64,000 nucleotides of DNA from assembly GCF_026151205.1 (NCBI RefSeq), contig NC_087073.1, positions 18,504,837 through 18,568,836 on the forward strand. Reading direction: 5' to 3'. Every line of letters begins with the position of its first letter. Positions within the stretch are counted from its first letter, which is position 1. The DNA comes from Bolinopsis microptera. Its lineage: Eukaryota; Ctenophora; Tentaculata; Lobata; Bolinopsidae. Shown one piece after another: positions 11,787 through 24,600 of this stretch. A program made the position numbers and the translations under genes. The notes under the pieces were generated by a model. It was not told where the DNA came from. It was given only the letters and a program-made list of their open reading frames with translations, and did not search any database.

Positions 11787-14700
11787 GTCACCGTAATCGG
11801 AGTGCTAGAGAGATTCTACTCGAGTCTGTGTCACTGCAACGTAGCCTGCCTCACTCAAATTAACGAGGATAACCTGAGAAAACTTGTGGACGCTATCGCT
11901 TCTCCCTTTGAGGTGATATTCCTATAAATCTTTTTCATGATATCAGCAAGTTTGTCATTTTATCGTTCTTGTAAAGTTTTTTCAACGATTGTAAGCGAAA
12001 TTCTGCCATTAATCGCTTAGAAAATCTGTTGTGGCTTTAAACAATCAGCAGTTTAAATTGTGATTTCCCTCAGAATGTCCGTACATCAAGCGTGTCCTGT
12101 ATCTCATGTATTAGGAATATTCCCGTGGAATGTCTGGTAGTGAACATGAAGAAGGTACTAGCTAGCATCTCTTCTCCTAAAGGTATGTGCATGATCTACC
12201 AATCTTGGAGTTCTTAACAACTCTCAATCAGCTAAATTCCAATGTCTGTCATCAAACTCGGCCAGCATTCATCAGAATACGATAATCATTAACATTCCAG
12301 GTGTGAGTAGTCAGAAAAACAGCACACTGTTCAGTTTCATCCTCACCAAGACATTAGAGGACACCACCCTAACTCCTCTCAGCATTACAATGGATAGTCC
12401 CTACAGCAACTTGTTCACCAGAGGTTTTTATCTTCAACATTTTTACTCTGCCAAGTGCTATGGCTTATCTGCTTATGTGTGCAAGAGTAAAATGACGACA
12501 TTGACAGCAAAAGATGACAAGTTAATTTGAACGTTGGTGACAAATAACCACGAACCACTTAGTCAACCATCGATATTTTCAGACATTTCGGAGGACCAGA
12601 GTTTACTCTTCCAATGGATAGTTGGCTTTTTCGCAATCTTGGATCATCAGGTGTGACTTAGAATCATCTGTGTTCTGTTTAAAAAAATATTAACTTATAG
12701 TATGTATTTTCGTGTTTATTGCCAGATGATAATCCACTCTGGATTCCCCGGAATATTTATCAGTATCATTATATTATCATAGAAAGATAGAAGATTATTT
12801 AATAGCTTAAAACTCTTCCAGATAAAAAAGGCTAATGAAGGGTTGATGGAAGCTGCTAGAACAAGCCCAATATTCCCGTGTTTCAACCTACTGGACGTTA
12901 CCCTCAGGTAAAGTTACTAGGGTTGTTACAACTCAGACTCTATTTATATACGTCCAGAACATGACGTTAGTCTCACAATGTCAATACTTTACAACTCTTG
13001 TCAGAGAGGGAGATCTAAAGATAGACCTGAAGCCTGGAGAGCAGGAGGTTGTGATATCTAAACTGTTAGAGTACAGTCAGCAGCTGTGTACTTTACTTCA
13101 TGAACCCATTACTGATGAGAGTCCCGAAGGACTTCTTTTAATGGGCAGCATTGGTCAGTGGCTATCTAATAATTATACTTTATGATAGTAGTAACATCCA
13201 CGAAATTACAGATAATTTAACATAATGCCAGACGAATTCCTCTTAAAATTCAACAACTTTGTTCCCTGATTTCTCATCCTCAACTATCCTCAGAATCTGG
13301 GGGAGGATCGTGTGGGCCCCAGCTGCTCCTCTCAATGACTTGGAGGACGATGCAAAGTGTGTGTAACTGCCTGGTTACCCTGGTTACCAGCTCCGTTACC
13401 ACTCCTCAACATGATCTCACTATCGGGCTCTACCTAAAGAACTTGCTTCTAACAGTTCGACATCATGGTGTATTTGAAAACGTGCACTCTGCTTTTATCG
13501 CATACTCTGCTACTAGTAAGATACATTTATTTTTAGCAGCTTAATCTTCTTCTTCAGCGAAATAGCATATATTAACTTCTGCATCTCTAATCTCTATACT
13601 ATCATATTTTGATAATTTATTGTTGCAGCTTCTCCAGTACTCGGTTTTTTTAATAATTTAGCGTATCACTAACCCTATACAATCTCAGTGTGGGATAGGA
13701 AGAAGGATGTACTGCTGACCTGGTTAGAAGAGGTCTTGTGTAGAGTTGAGAACTCTGAGAACGATATGAGTTATACGAGACGCAGCGCTGGTATCCCCTC
13801 TATCATGCAGGTTAGGGGGAGGTTAAAGGACACATCCTCTTGTGAGGCTGCTTGTTTGGGATTTGTTAGTGGCAGAAGAATTGATAGATTGCGTATCAGG
13901 GATTCTTATTTACAACGTAAACTGTCAGATAAACATCTCGAATTATAGTTATCTTCTATTTCAGGCGATTCTTGTGACAGAATCTGGTCGAAACGGAAAG
14001 CCATACTTCCGATCCTCCATGGAACGTCTCTTGAACGTCTCAGAACATCAGACTCTGGTAACAGGACGTATCCACGCTCTCAACATCCTACACACTCTCT
14101 TCAAAGACAGTAAACTAGCAGAGTACGTCGTACCTTTCATCGGGAGAGCATTCGAGATCTCTATAAACGGGTTCACCGAGCGACTGTGGTCCTTGAGGAA
14201 CGCATCGACCATGATGTTTTCCGTTCTGACTGCTCGGTTATTCCACAATCGTCACAGTACCATTAGACAGATCACTGATGCCACCTTCTTCACTCTGTTT
14301 CCCAACCTGCATCCCTTCTTCGTGAGGGAGCTGAGTAAAGCTGTCGAGGAGGAGAAGTTGTTGTATTATCCTAGTTTGTATCCGACTCTTCTGATCCTAC
14401 AACGGATAACCCCTTGTCAGCTCACAACTGGAGACCCTAACTTGTCTCTGTCTCATTTTGTCGAGGTAATCAAGAAGTTGTCCCTCAGTGGGGTGCTAAA
14501 GACAAGGAGTCTAGCGGCGGCAACCCTATCTTCAATAATATCTGGTTCGGAGATGCAGGAGTTTGTGATAGGGCAGATACAGTCCTTAGAACGGGACATG
14601 AAGCAGAACCTGTTACATGGTACCTTGCTCCAGGTTAAACATGGACTGGTAAAGTGTTCTGATCTAGCTGCGGTATCACGTGATCTGGTCAGAAAGTCGT

Positions 14701-15323
14701 GGTTGTTAACGGACAACAATTGTCCTTTCACAGCTGCACTGTATGTCGAGAATCTCAGTAAAGCTACCACCACATCAGACAATTCTCCGGAACTAACTGC
14801 ACTGACCCAAAAGGCGATGAGCCTCTTAAGATCACCACATCAGCTCGGACCAATGTACACACTAAAAGAAGCGTGTGTAGAGTTTATCATGTCTCTACAA
14901 TCCTCGGAGCTAGTGAGAGATATGATGTTGATGAAGCAGGGCTTCCTCTGTGAGATGGTGTTTAAAACACCGGGTGTTGAGGAGTGGTTACGATTGCATG
15001 CGGAGGATATGTCGGATGTTTCTGAATGGGGATTGAGTGCTGCGCTTCACATCCTGAAGGTTTGTTCTTTCCCTTACTATATACTGTATATTCGCAATAC
15101 ATGCCTCAATTTAAGGCAGTTGTTAAACTAACCCTATCATTATTTCTTTAAATTTTTATTTTTCAGACGGGATGCGCGGACGAGAATTTCAAGACAAATA
15201 TCTACCATCACGTGATCTCGCTTTTAGAGTGCAACCGCAACCCCAGTGTTCGGACTAAAGGTCTTGAGATATTGTCATATATCTCGAATGTTCCTTGCCC
15301 AGAAAACGCCTTACGTGTTATAG
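11787..15323 (+). CDS. THADA: THADA core exons (DUF2428 region)
   Basis: Ten exons: 11787-11912, 12074-12182, 12301-12423, 12583-12650, 12822-12907, 13005-13153, 13294-13515, 13689-13810, 13965-15059 and 15167-15323. All phases agree. This is the conserved heart of THADA/Trm732: ENVRTSSVSCI early on; SPEGLLLMGSI; then the DUF2428 signature LLLSMTWRTMQSV; then YTRRSAGIPSIMQ, matching TRRSAGLPFxxQ; then HALNILHTLF...ISINGFTERLWSLRNASTMMFS, matching the HALNILRxLF...GFTSPxWxVRNSSTLLFS block. The exon 13965-15059 is unusually large (365 codons). Exon 13005 starts at the acceptor ctcttgtcag; the nearer acceptor at 12957 would be out of frame. The last exon ends with one leftover base (G) that pairs in phase with the exon at 60909. 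Protein is helical-repeat, cytosolic, and by family acts with the FTSJ1-type tRNA methyltransferase. Confidence 0.95.
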
Positions 15324-18300
15324 GTTAGTGGGTACAATGAATTCATCATATTTTGGCAACATATTCATTACTAGAAACTACTAGAAGTGTTGTTACGATG
15401 GTCGGGCAAATAGTATGTACGTTTTATTTGTCAGAAAGAAGATGCTCGTGACTCCGTGACAACGATTATTTTACTCTCATTCATCGTAAATATTTCGGAA
15501 TACTACCGTGTTCCGAAATCCGAAGTCCATTTTATAGCAGGTTGACTCTTGAGCCAAATAATATGCTGACTAGTGTCTGCTATAAACTTATAAAGAAATA
15601 GCTAACATCAACATTTTTAAATATTGGACTTTGGAATACTTATGTAGTCACTAGTCTGTATTATGAACCGTCTATTTTAGGTTCGGCAAATCGTTAACAT
15701 TTAGAGAATTTGCCAGTGGGGAAAATATAATTTATTCGGTGCAATTCTCTGAATTTGCCATGTTAGCATTCGGAACTTGCGAAAGCAATTTTGGGTTGGA
15801 TTAGGATACTACCTAGCTAATTAAAACTACGGAAACCAATCGGTTTAATCTGAATATACCGGAGATCGTAATTGATATGTAAATGGCTGACGCTCATGAT
15901 ATGTAAATCTAAAAATTAGTAAATGGGGTAAATGTCAGAAACGTGGTGGTTGAAGCTTGGGTTATTAAGGCACGGGCACCTGCTATGGGCTCGTGCTGGA
16001 TAAGCGTTTTGTGGGACATTAATTGTGGTTTATACTTTGTTGTTGTTGTTGTTGCTGTATTTTCGATAAATGTTTTTACCAATGTTTATTTTTCAACTGG
16101 AAATAATGTTTAAAAAGTCCAAAGTTTGCCTGGTCGCTGAAAGTTACTATACTGTATTGCACAGAACTGACCCAGAGGCGGGTAAAGCATCTTCATGTTA
16201 TCCTCTCGTGGGCCACCAGGTCCAGCCTCTCTTTAAAAAAAGAAAAAAGAACTGTCTTTCTTCAGGACCCATGGCCCGCATGCCAACATGCATCTAATGC
16301 ATTACCGAGGAAGAGTGCTTGTAAGCGGTGATAACCGGTTCAAGTTGGCCTCTTCTGGGATTTATTTAACTAGAGAGTAGAGGTTAAGAATCAACATTTT
16401 TGCGGTTAAGGGATTTATAAAAACTTATTTATAAACTTTTACCCGTTATTATGACACTATTAGTCATTATCATTTTGGATATTTCTCATCATAGTTATGC
16501 ATTATGCCCAGTATTCATATCCTGTAATATCAACTTTCTTACTTTAAATAAGACATCACCCCATTGATAGTCGAGGTACGTAGTATAGGTAGTTTCATAA
16601 CCATTTGCATAATTATTAACTTATAACCATTGTTAACTTATTAACTTAATATATTTGATAGTTATAAATAATCATGTTGGAATTGTTATATTAGTAATAA
16701 TTGTTATATTATATAAGTTATTGTTATATAATATATATATAAGTTATTGTTATATTAGTAATAACATAGTATTGTATGAATGGAGGGTTGCTAGCCACAA
16801 GTCTAGGGCACCTCCACTGGTACTCACTACTCACTACTCACGGTCAGCTACTTAAAAATAAATATTCATCATTCATTTGCACCAGAACCCGGACGTGACC
16901 TGATTTCGTTCATAACCCTATATATAATATATAATATATATATAATTATGTATAATTATGTATAATTCATGATTAGGAACTTAATTTGATTCGGCGTTTA
17001 AATGATTATTACCTTTTATTGAAATGTTCTTCTTTTCTAAAATTAATGTATCAGTACCGAACTTGCTAGCGCAGTGAGACTGTTCTCGGAATTCAGCTGC
17101 ATTACATCTAACGGCAAATTTTACAAATTTATTAACGTGCCATTTGAATTATGTTCCATTTTGTTCTATTTAATTACCCCCCCCCCCCCCCCCCCCCCGC
17201 TTAGCATCATAATTGTACTGTAAATATTCAAATTACAACAACTGGTCGATTCATTAGTTCACCAAAATGTGAACCTATAAAAAGTAGGTGAGTGATGTTC
17301 ATCATACTTCCTGAAGATTTGATCGTTCGTAATCGTCCTGTTCTATCATTAGCCACATCTAAATCTAGATATTTATTGTTGACAAATTATATAACATGAT
17401 AACAATTTCCTCTGACACGTCATATTGAAATGTCAACTCATAATTGCAGTTTTCTGAACTTCTAGTTGACCTTGATCAGTTTTATCTGTTTTAACTTTTC
17501 ATGGGCATTTATTGTGCTCGTTAAAAATTTGGTCAGTAACAGTTTCTGTGCTTTCTCGAGCTTTAGCCTTTATTTCGGCTTTAGTATTACCTGGCATACT
17601 TTCAACGCACATAACTCCAAACGCGAGCCCGCAAGGTGAATGTTTATACGTCACCGTTTGCCTTGTAAAACAAAGTTCATAAGTGGGTCAGAAAAATGGG
17701 TTTGAAACTGATATTTAAGGAGTGTCTCCCAGCTGATCTTCGTTTACATATACTAAAGGCAGCTCTGTTTTTAAATTTCGTGTTAACTTAGCCGCCGAGT
17801 ATATACTATAATTTATGTTAATATCAACTTTACAAACTCTCTCTCTATCTCTCTCTCGGTTAAGGTCAACGGTTTCTGACTTCCTACTTTAAGAGGGAAG
17901 CCTTCTCGCCGTGCCCACAGCATGCAACAAACTCAAAGACAGTAATAAATTTTCAAAAATTATTACAGTAATTACAGCAAAATTTTAAAAATCATGTCAG
18001 TGTGATCTTTTAAAATCAAAATGCAAAGATGATACTGCTATAAACCTACAATAACCTCTCCTGGCCACAATACTAAGTCACCAGTTCAGATTGTCTGTTC
18101 AGCTCAGCTACAGTAAAAATATACAGAGTTCCAGGCATAAATATCACAATGTAAATTACCTATAATATGATAAATATTTAAATCAAGAGAAATATAGAGT
18201 AATTACAACTTAAGTTGTCATAATTTGTGACATCATCAAAACTGCTCAAATCATTTATGAGACCAGTTTTGAATTTTGACATAAAATCTAATTCATTCGG

Positions 18301-18437
18301 AATCTACTGCTAAGCTAAAATATCACAATATAATTTTGGTTCTTATATAGAAAGTGAAAAATTATTTAACATGCACTAAAGGCTATCAACCATTTTATTT
18401 TGCATTCAGTCAGTCTCTCGGTTGACAGATTTCATAT
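15324..18437. other. Giant THADA intron, left end
   Basis: AT-rich noncoding sequence. It contains (gtt)n near 16040, an AT-dinucleotide-rich patch 16650-16980, a C-run at 17177-17198 and a CT-rich patch near 17840. No exon, RNA gene or transposon was recognised. Confidence 0.6.
17177..17198. repeat. Poly-C run (22 bp)
   Basis: Uninterrupted cytosines in the large THADA intron, a likely site of length variation and sequencing error. Confidence 0.95.
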
Positions 18438-18602
18438 TTAAATCGGATCGATAGTTCTGCAACAAGGGGTCAGATTACGCGTATTCCAGGATCCGGTTGA
18501 TGTATCACAGGTAGCAACAGTTGCATCTTCGTTCATGAGAACATAATCTGGGTGACTGCAGCGGGCAGTCACTTTGTAATCTTCAGATCCCGGTATTTGT
18601 TC
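18438..18602 (-). CDS. Gene A last exon, sushi-like domain
   Basis: A 54-codon terminal exon plus TAA. Begins [20 protein letters not shown] and ends [17 protein letters not shown]. Cysteine and tryptophan spacing (C...ATC...GSWN...C) resembles a sushi/CCP module. The acceptor is cctcag at 18603-18608. The twin exon in gene B (30956-31120) has the same length and ends at the same residue, so the lack of a membrane anchor after it is a shared feature, not a truncation. Confidence 0.75.
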   Translation of the reverse strand, partial: EQIPGSEDYKVTARCSHPDYVLMNEDATVATCDTSTGSWNTRNLTPCCRTIDPI

Positions 18603-21600
18603 CTGAGGATCCATTTTTCAGTAACATATTTTTATATAGTTTTTATATAGTTTTAAACTAATTACAACACTACAAATCTATTACATTTATTGAGAAAATT
18701 TTGTAATGTAACGCGATGGAAGTTCTTTAAGCGGGCAATTCCAGTCCAAACCCTGGATAAATGACATAAAAGATTCGTTTTCACTTGTTTGCATGAAAAG
18801 CATTAATATAACAGTAATAATAGTAAAATTAATTCTTATTGTTTTATAAAAAGTTATCCATCTTGCATCTTGCCACTAGATAATACCTCTACTAATACAG
18901 TGTTGGGTGGTGTAGTTATAGGTCTGCAGCGTAGTTTTATCTTCAGTTCTGTTTCTTCAGTTACAATATCTAAGCCAGAATCGAACCTGACCCTAAAGGT
19001 TCATTAGAATTGGGTTATCGATGATCAATCTCAAGTATAAAACTAGCATCTGCATCATCTGCAAATAAAATGTACGTGAACAGATTGCAGGAATCGAGAA
19101 GAAATATTTCATGTAGATATTTAATACCGCTATTTGTAATTGCCACTGGAAAATGCTCCGAATGTTTTGTATTTCTTGAGTGCCTTAATTTGTTTCAATA
19201 AAATTCAGTCCTTACCTGAAAGCATAGTTGCCTCCATCAGAGTAGTCCACTTCATCAATTTGGTATGAGATTTGAAATGGTTCGAATTCACTTTCTCTTG
19301 TAACGACCACTGGAATTTCTCGACTCCGCCCTGGGAGGAGACAATTTATACCTAGCGAAAATCAGCTTTTTCGACTCTAGAGTTTAGACCTTTTACCTGT
19401 TAGAATAGTAAGCTTTGTAATTGTTAACATAGCATTTATTAAATCGCCAAATTTAATAGAGATTTTTATTTATCTTTTTTTTTTTAAATTGATTCAAACA
19501 TACCCATATGATGGAGATATACTTTCTTTGGTTTATTAGGTCCATCAATTTGCGCTGATAAAGTCGCTGGCGAATTCTCAGAAACTGGATCTATTTTGGA
19601 AACTGTTGTGGTCACCAATTTAACCATGATTGGATCACAGGTCTGTAGTTTGTCTGATAACGCAATCACCGCCCTGAACTCTGAAGATTGAATTTGTCAA
19701 TTCTGAGATTTAACTCTCTCTTATTATTCTTTGAAAAGCTTTACTTTGAATCTCTCATTCCTCAGTCTTTTTGGGTATTATAAGAATTATATCGTTTGAT
19801 AATAAAAACAGTATCTCTAAATGAAGAGATATATATATATATTAATCGTGTCCATACCCTAATGTAAAAGCTTCTAACAACCTGTAAAATCGATCGTATT
19901 GATACGATTGATATATCTCTTTATTTAGAGATACCCTCTTTATTATTAGACTAGAGTTATTAGACTAGAGTATTGATCAATACTCTAGCCTAATAAAAAA
20001 CTCTAGTCTAATAAAAAACTCTAGTCTAATAAAAAACATCAAACAACCTGAAATATCAGCTTCCTTCACATTTTGAACGAAAAGCATAGTCGACATGACA
20101 CTGCCATTCAGTTTAGATATCATAGATCGGTAACCAACCGTGGGTACCCTTCTCCATTCTTTGTTGCCTATTTCTAAAAAGCGATGTAATATGTATTTGT
20201 CTGAAGGCTACAGCAATGTTAAAATATTCTGGAGATTTAGTATTTAAACCTGGGTCTAGACTCATCTCGAGATGCGAGATACAAATTTTTTTTGCACAAA
20301 TTATTCAAATCATTTATCAAATTTTCGCAACTGACAACTTATTTTCACCTTTACGATGCCAGCCGATTTTGACAGCATCAGTATCTTTAGCTGTGAAGAA
20401 TGTTGTTAAGATGACCCGTTTTCCTATGACTGTCCAAACTGGTGTAATTGCAAATGCCTCTCCTGAAAATTTAAGAAACAGGTCACTCACCATACGCTGT
20501 TCCGGTAAAAGTTATATTACTGCAAATCATAGCTATACAGGATATGTAATTTAATTTCATCGATATGCCTAACGCATTCGAGCATGTAAATAATTCAGTT
20601 GTTTGTGGTTGACTGGTCAGTTTTTTAACAAGACACGTGATTTGATAATCTTACATATGGGGTATGTATTCTGAGTCCAATTCAATTGTTTTCTAACCTT
20701 GAAATATTTGAAATATATTTAAGAATTAGGTCTCTCATCATACACTGACAATCTTTCGGTAAAGCTTATATTACTGCAAATTTGAAATTATAGCTATACT
20801 GGATTTGTAATTTGCCTATGCATTCGAGCATGTGAATAATTCAGCTGTTTGTGGTTGACTGGTCAGACTTACCTAATAAGTAGACTTCTCTGGTAAGATG
20901 GATCGAGGGTAACTTTTCAAGGTTTACCGAGTAATTGAATACAGCATCTTTCAAGTGAAGATCATCTTTCTTTGTTGCTTTTGTCAGCGAATTTGGGCTG
21001 GGAACAACAATTATTTTTTTCAATTTTTATCATCATATTATAATGTCAAGAATCCAATTTGCTTGTTGCTGATTTCTGATTATAGGACACATGATTTAAT
21101 AATCTTACATGATGTATTTATTTTCCGTTCAATTCAACGATTTTCTAACCTTGAAATATTGAAAACTTCAGTGAAAGCTACTCCGTTTGTTAGATTTTCA
21201 AGTTTCGTTGATACGCTCACAATGTCTAACTGAAAAATGCAGCTTTATGAGTTTAAATTATCACTCTGTTTACGAAGTCTTGGTAAACAATCGAATATTT
21301 TCCAAACTTTAGCTGCAGTTCGATATAATTTGTTGATTTTGTTACATACCTGAGGGATGTCCAAGTTACTAGATATTGGGGGAGATGGAATATAAGAAAC
21401 TAAGGTGATCACAGCTCCTGTATCTGGGGTCACTATCGCTGATTCGGTATCAGTTGTTATCTGTATCCCGTTCAAAGTACTTGTTGGTGGCTCTATCACA
21501 AATTGTTGATTCGTTATATTGGTTATATTGCTCCCCGCCCCATGTCCTGCAAAGTCGAAGCTTGTAAGAAATTTAACACTTTGATAATGTTACTTGGTTT

Positions 21601-24600
21601 TTGTTTCGTTTAGATAAGTTATATCTTATGTTTAGGAAATTTGAACTTAGATAAAGTAATGAAGTTGCTTATACCTGTATTATATTGCGCTACACAATTA
21701 ACTGTTGCTCCTTCAGTTGCTGTCGAGTGAGTTGTGTTTATATGCCAGGTGACCCTTTCAGTTGAATTGACTTTATCCGAGATTTCAAACAGGATAACTT
21801 TGTTTTCTTTACTGTAGCCCAATCCCTCTCTGCTTACGGACCTGCCATCCAACATCCACCTGAGACCATTTTAAAAACTCATGTGTGAAGAACAATGTTT
21901 TACGAAAAGAGATTGATCTTGGCTATAATGTTAAGGTAGGATAGTTTACTTTCAGACCCACGCGCTATAAATTACTTTAACCCCCCGAAATTTATTTTCG
22001 ATTTCACAGAACTACTGCAGTTTGTATATTCATTACATACCTCAAGTCAATCAGAACTGAGAAAGTGAGATTGAATGGAAGCGAGCAGGTGATAGTAGAC
22101 TTTCCTCCTGGAAGGCCCATCACCGAGATAGGGCTCTGACTGCCGGTGACTGGAACTTCTGTTATTATCAACTGATTGCTTTTCTTTAGACGCTCTGAGA
22201 AGGCATTCGTTAATTTGACTTAACAAGATACTTTCTCATTCATTGAGACATATATTGCTATGGAGCAAGGGATTGGATCAGTATCAGATAATGTACACAT
22301 TATACTAACTAGAACTGTGCTAACTAGAATTGTACTAACTAGAACTGTGCTAACTAGAATTGTACTAACTAGAACTGTGCTAACTAGAATTATACTAACT
22401 AGAACTGTGCTAACTAGAATTGTACTAACTAGAACTGTGCTAACTAGAATTATACTAACTAGAACTGTGCTAACTAGAATTGTACTAACTAGAACTGTGC
22501 TAACTAGAATTGTACTAACTAGAACTGTGCGCGGTGTAGTAGCATCTCCAGGTCCCGACTGTGGCTCGGTTTACTTCTATTTGTATCCGTGAAGTCTTTG
22601 GTGTGTTAACAGCATCATCTCTGAGCGATAGATTTGTGATCAAGGGTTAATTATTAATTTAAGAGTAAATCAGCCAATCTTAAGTAATTTGATGCATCAA
22701 GAATCATTAATTGTTACCTGCAGAATTGAGCTGAACACGGTACATTTTGATGATTCCATGAGAATGATCCTTCCTCGATAGCTTTGAAGTAGTGACTACA
22801 TAAGGCGTTTATCATATAACCAGTGAACTCTCTCACCTTATCTGCCGGCTCCAATGTTAAATCTGACAAAAAATGTTCATGTCATGAATTTCTTTTGACG
22901 CCTTCTTTGACACAGTATTTAATTTGATTTAAGATAACATGACTTTCGATTTTTTCGACAAACACACAATTTTGCTTCAGGTAGAGTCAAAACGAAACAA
23001 ATTCCCATGTTTGCTAATTTTGTGCGTAAATTTTAAATTACCGTTCACTTCGATTATTGAGATAAAATAATGCTCCTGCTTGCTCTTCACCCTACAAGTG
23101 TAGGACATGTCTTCAATAAGAGAATGTACCAGTAGACTTGTAGTTGTAGTGGTATCCGGCGCGGTCTCTTTCTGAGTTCCTGAGATTCAACTATAATTCA
23201 AACACTCGAAATATTCCTGCGATTTAATTTAATGTTTGAGGTTGTATTAATATATCCGTTAAAAAATTGTAATACAATGATGTTACCTTGAACGACTCCA
23301 GTTTCGTTGTACCAGGCAAAATCTAACTTATCAGTAGGAGATATGACCAAGCATTTCACTTCGGCAGTTTGTCCAGTTCTCACGTAATCATTCGTTGTGC
23401 TGGACCAAATAAAATAATTATACGAGTTGAAGGTTTATATTTCCGATTTAGGATAACTGGCCATTTCATTTCACAAAGAGCATTTTTTAGTAATGATTCA
23501 GTTTATTAGTGATTTTCTGACAATGGCCACATACTTCTAATTGACTTAAATAGCCAAACTCCTTTTTTGATTTTCCTTTTAATTCTAACCTGACTATGAA
23601 TGTTTTGAGGTATGCGAGCTCATTTCCTTGGGTATTATCCTCACCCACTGTGACCCTACATGTGAATATCTGGTCTCCTGCACGTGTCCCTTCTCCTGAG
23701 ATCAACAGTGTTGATTCTTGCATCCCATCTTTCAAGATTCCATTACTGAGGGAAAAATTGTGAAATTAATTATTAAATTATAACTACATTTTTATATTCT
23801 TTTGACCAATGACATTTATCTACCTATTTATTAATAATATTTGATCTAGAGATGCATTTAGAATGCAAACAAACACAGTTTATCCAGATTCCAGATAACT
23901 TCATACACCAGTAAACTTTACAGGGTGAAACTGCTTGTTAACATTTAAGTTAACTGAACCCCCTCCCCTTTCACCTCATTTACCATTCAATATGTTTGCA
24001 ACTAACCTCACAATAAAATGTAGGTCACTTGTTTCTTGTGAAAAACTATCACCACCACTGTTTATCCAGCGAAACTTTATCATGGTAGTTTCAACTCCTG
24101 ATATCTTGCAAGTCAGAGTTGAGATGGTTCCGGCCAATACATCGTAGCTGCTCGTTTCTAAATCTGTAAATTGGAACAAATTCCAATGCTAAAATTGGTA
24201 AATTGACATATTTAACAAAATTCGAGTAAAACCCGAAAATCGCAATAATATTCATAATCATGTTAGAATTGTGTAAGAAGTTAGAACTATCAACTATACG
24301 AAATGTTTCATTTCTTTTTTGAAGACGGAGACACTTAACTCAAACCACGCTACCAATTTTTGGTCACAGTATTCAAAGAAGACAACTTATCTGTGACATA
24401 CGAAAAATGTTGAGATGGATGTGTGTATCAGAGGGAGGCGATGTGGGGTACTCTGCAGATTTTACCCTACAGACATAGTCCCTGTCTGATGTTACTTGGG
24501 AACCAATCACCACAAGTGTGGCAGTTTGGGAGTTGTTACCAACTGCTGTTAGAGCTGTATCGTGAGTACCACTGGAAGCTACAACGGTTCCTTTCAGTAT

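Noticed and set aside
12958-13004. Earlier THADA exon start after the acceptor at 12957
   Set aside because: It would leave the frame broken; the acceptor at 13003-13004 with its pyrimidine tract restores phase and the conserved order of residues.
22260-22592. 110-codon [10 protein letters not shown] repeat protein or CRISPR-like array
   Set aside because: Units are head-to-tail 15/30-bp repeats without spacers in a eukaryotic locus; a minisatellite overlapping a - strand exon.
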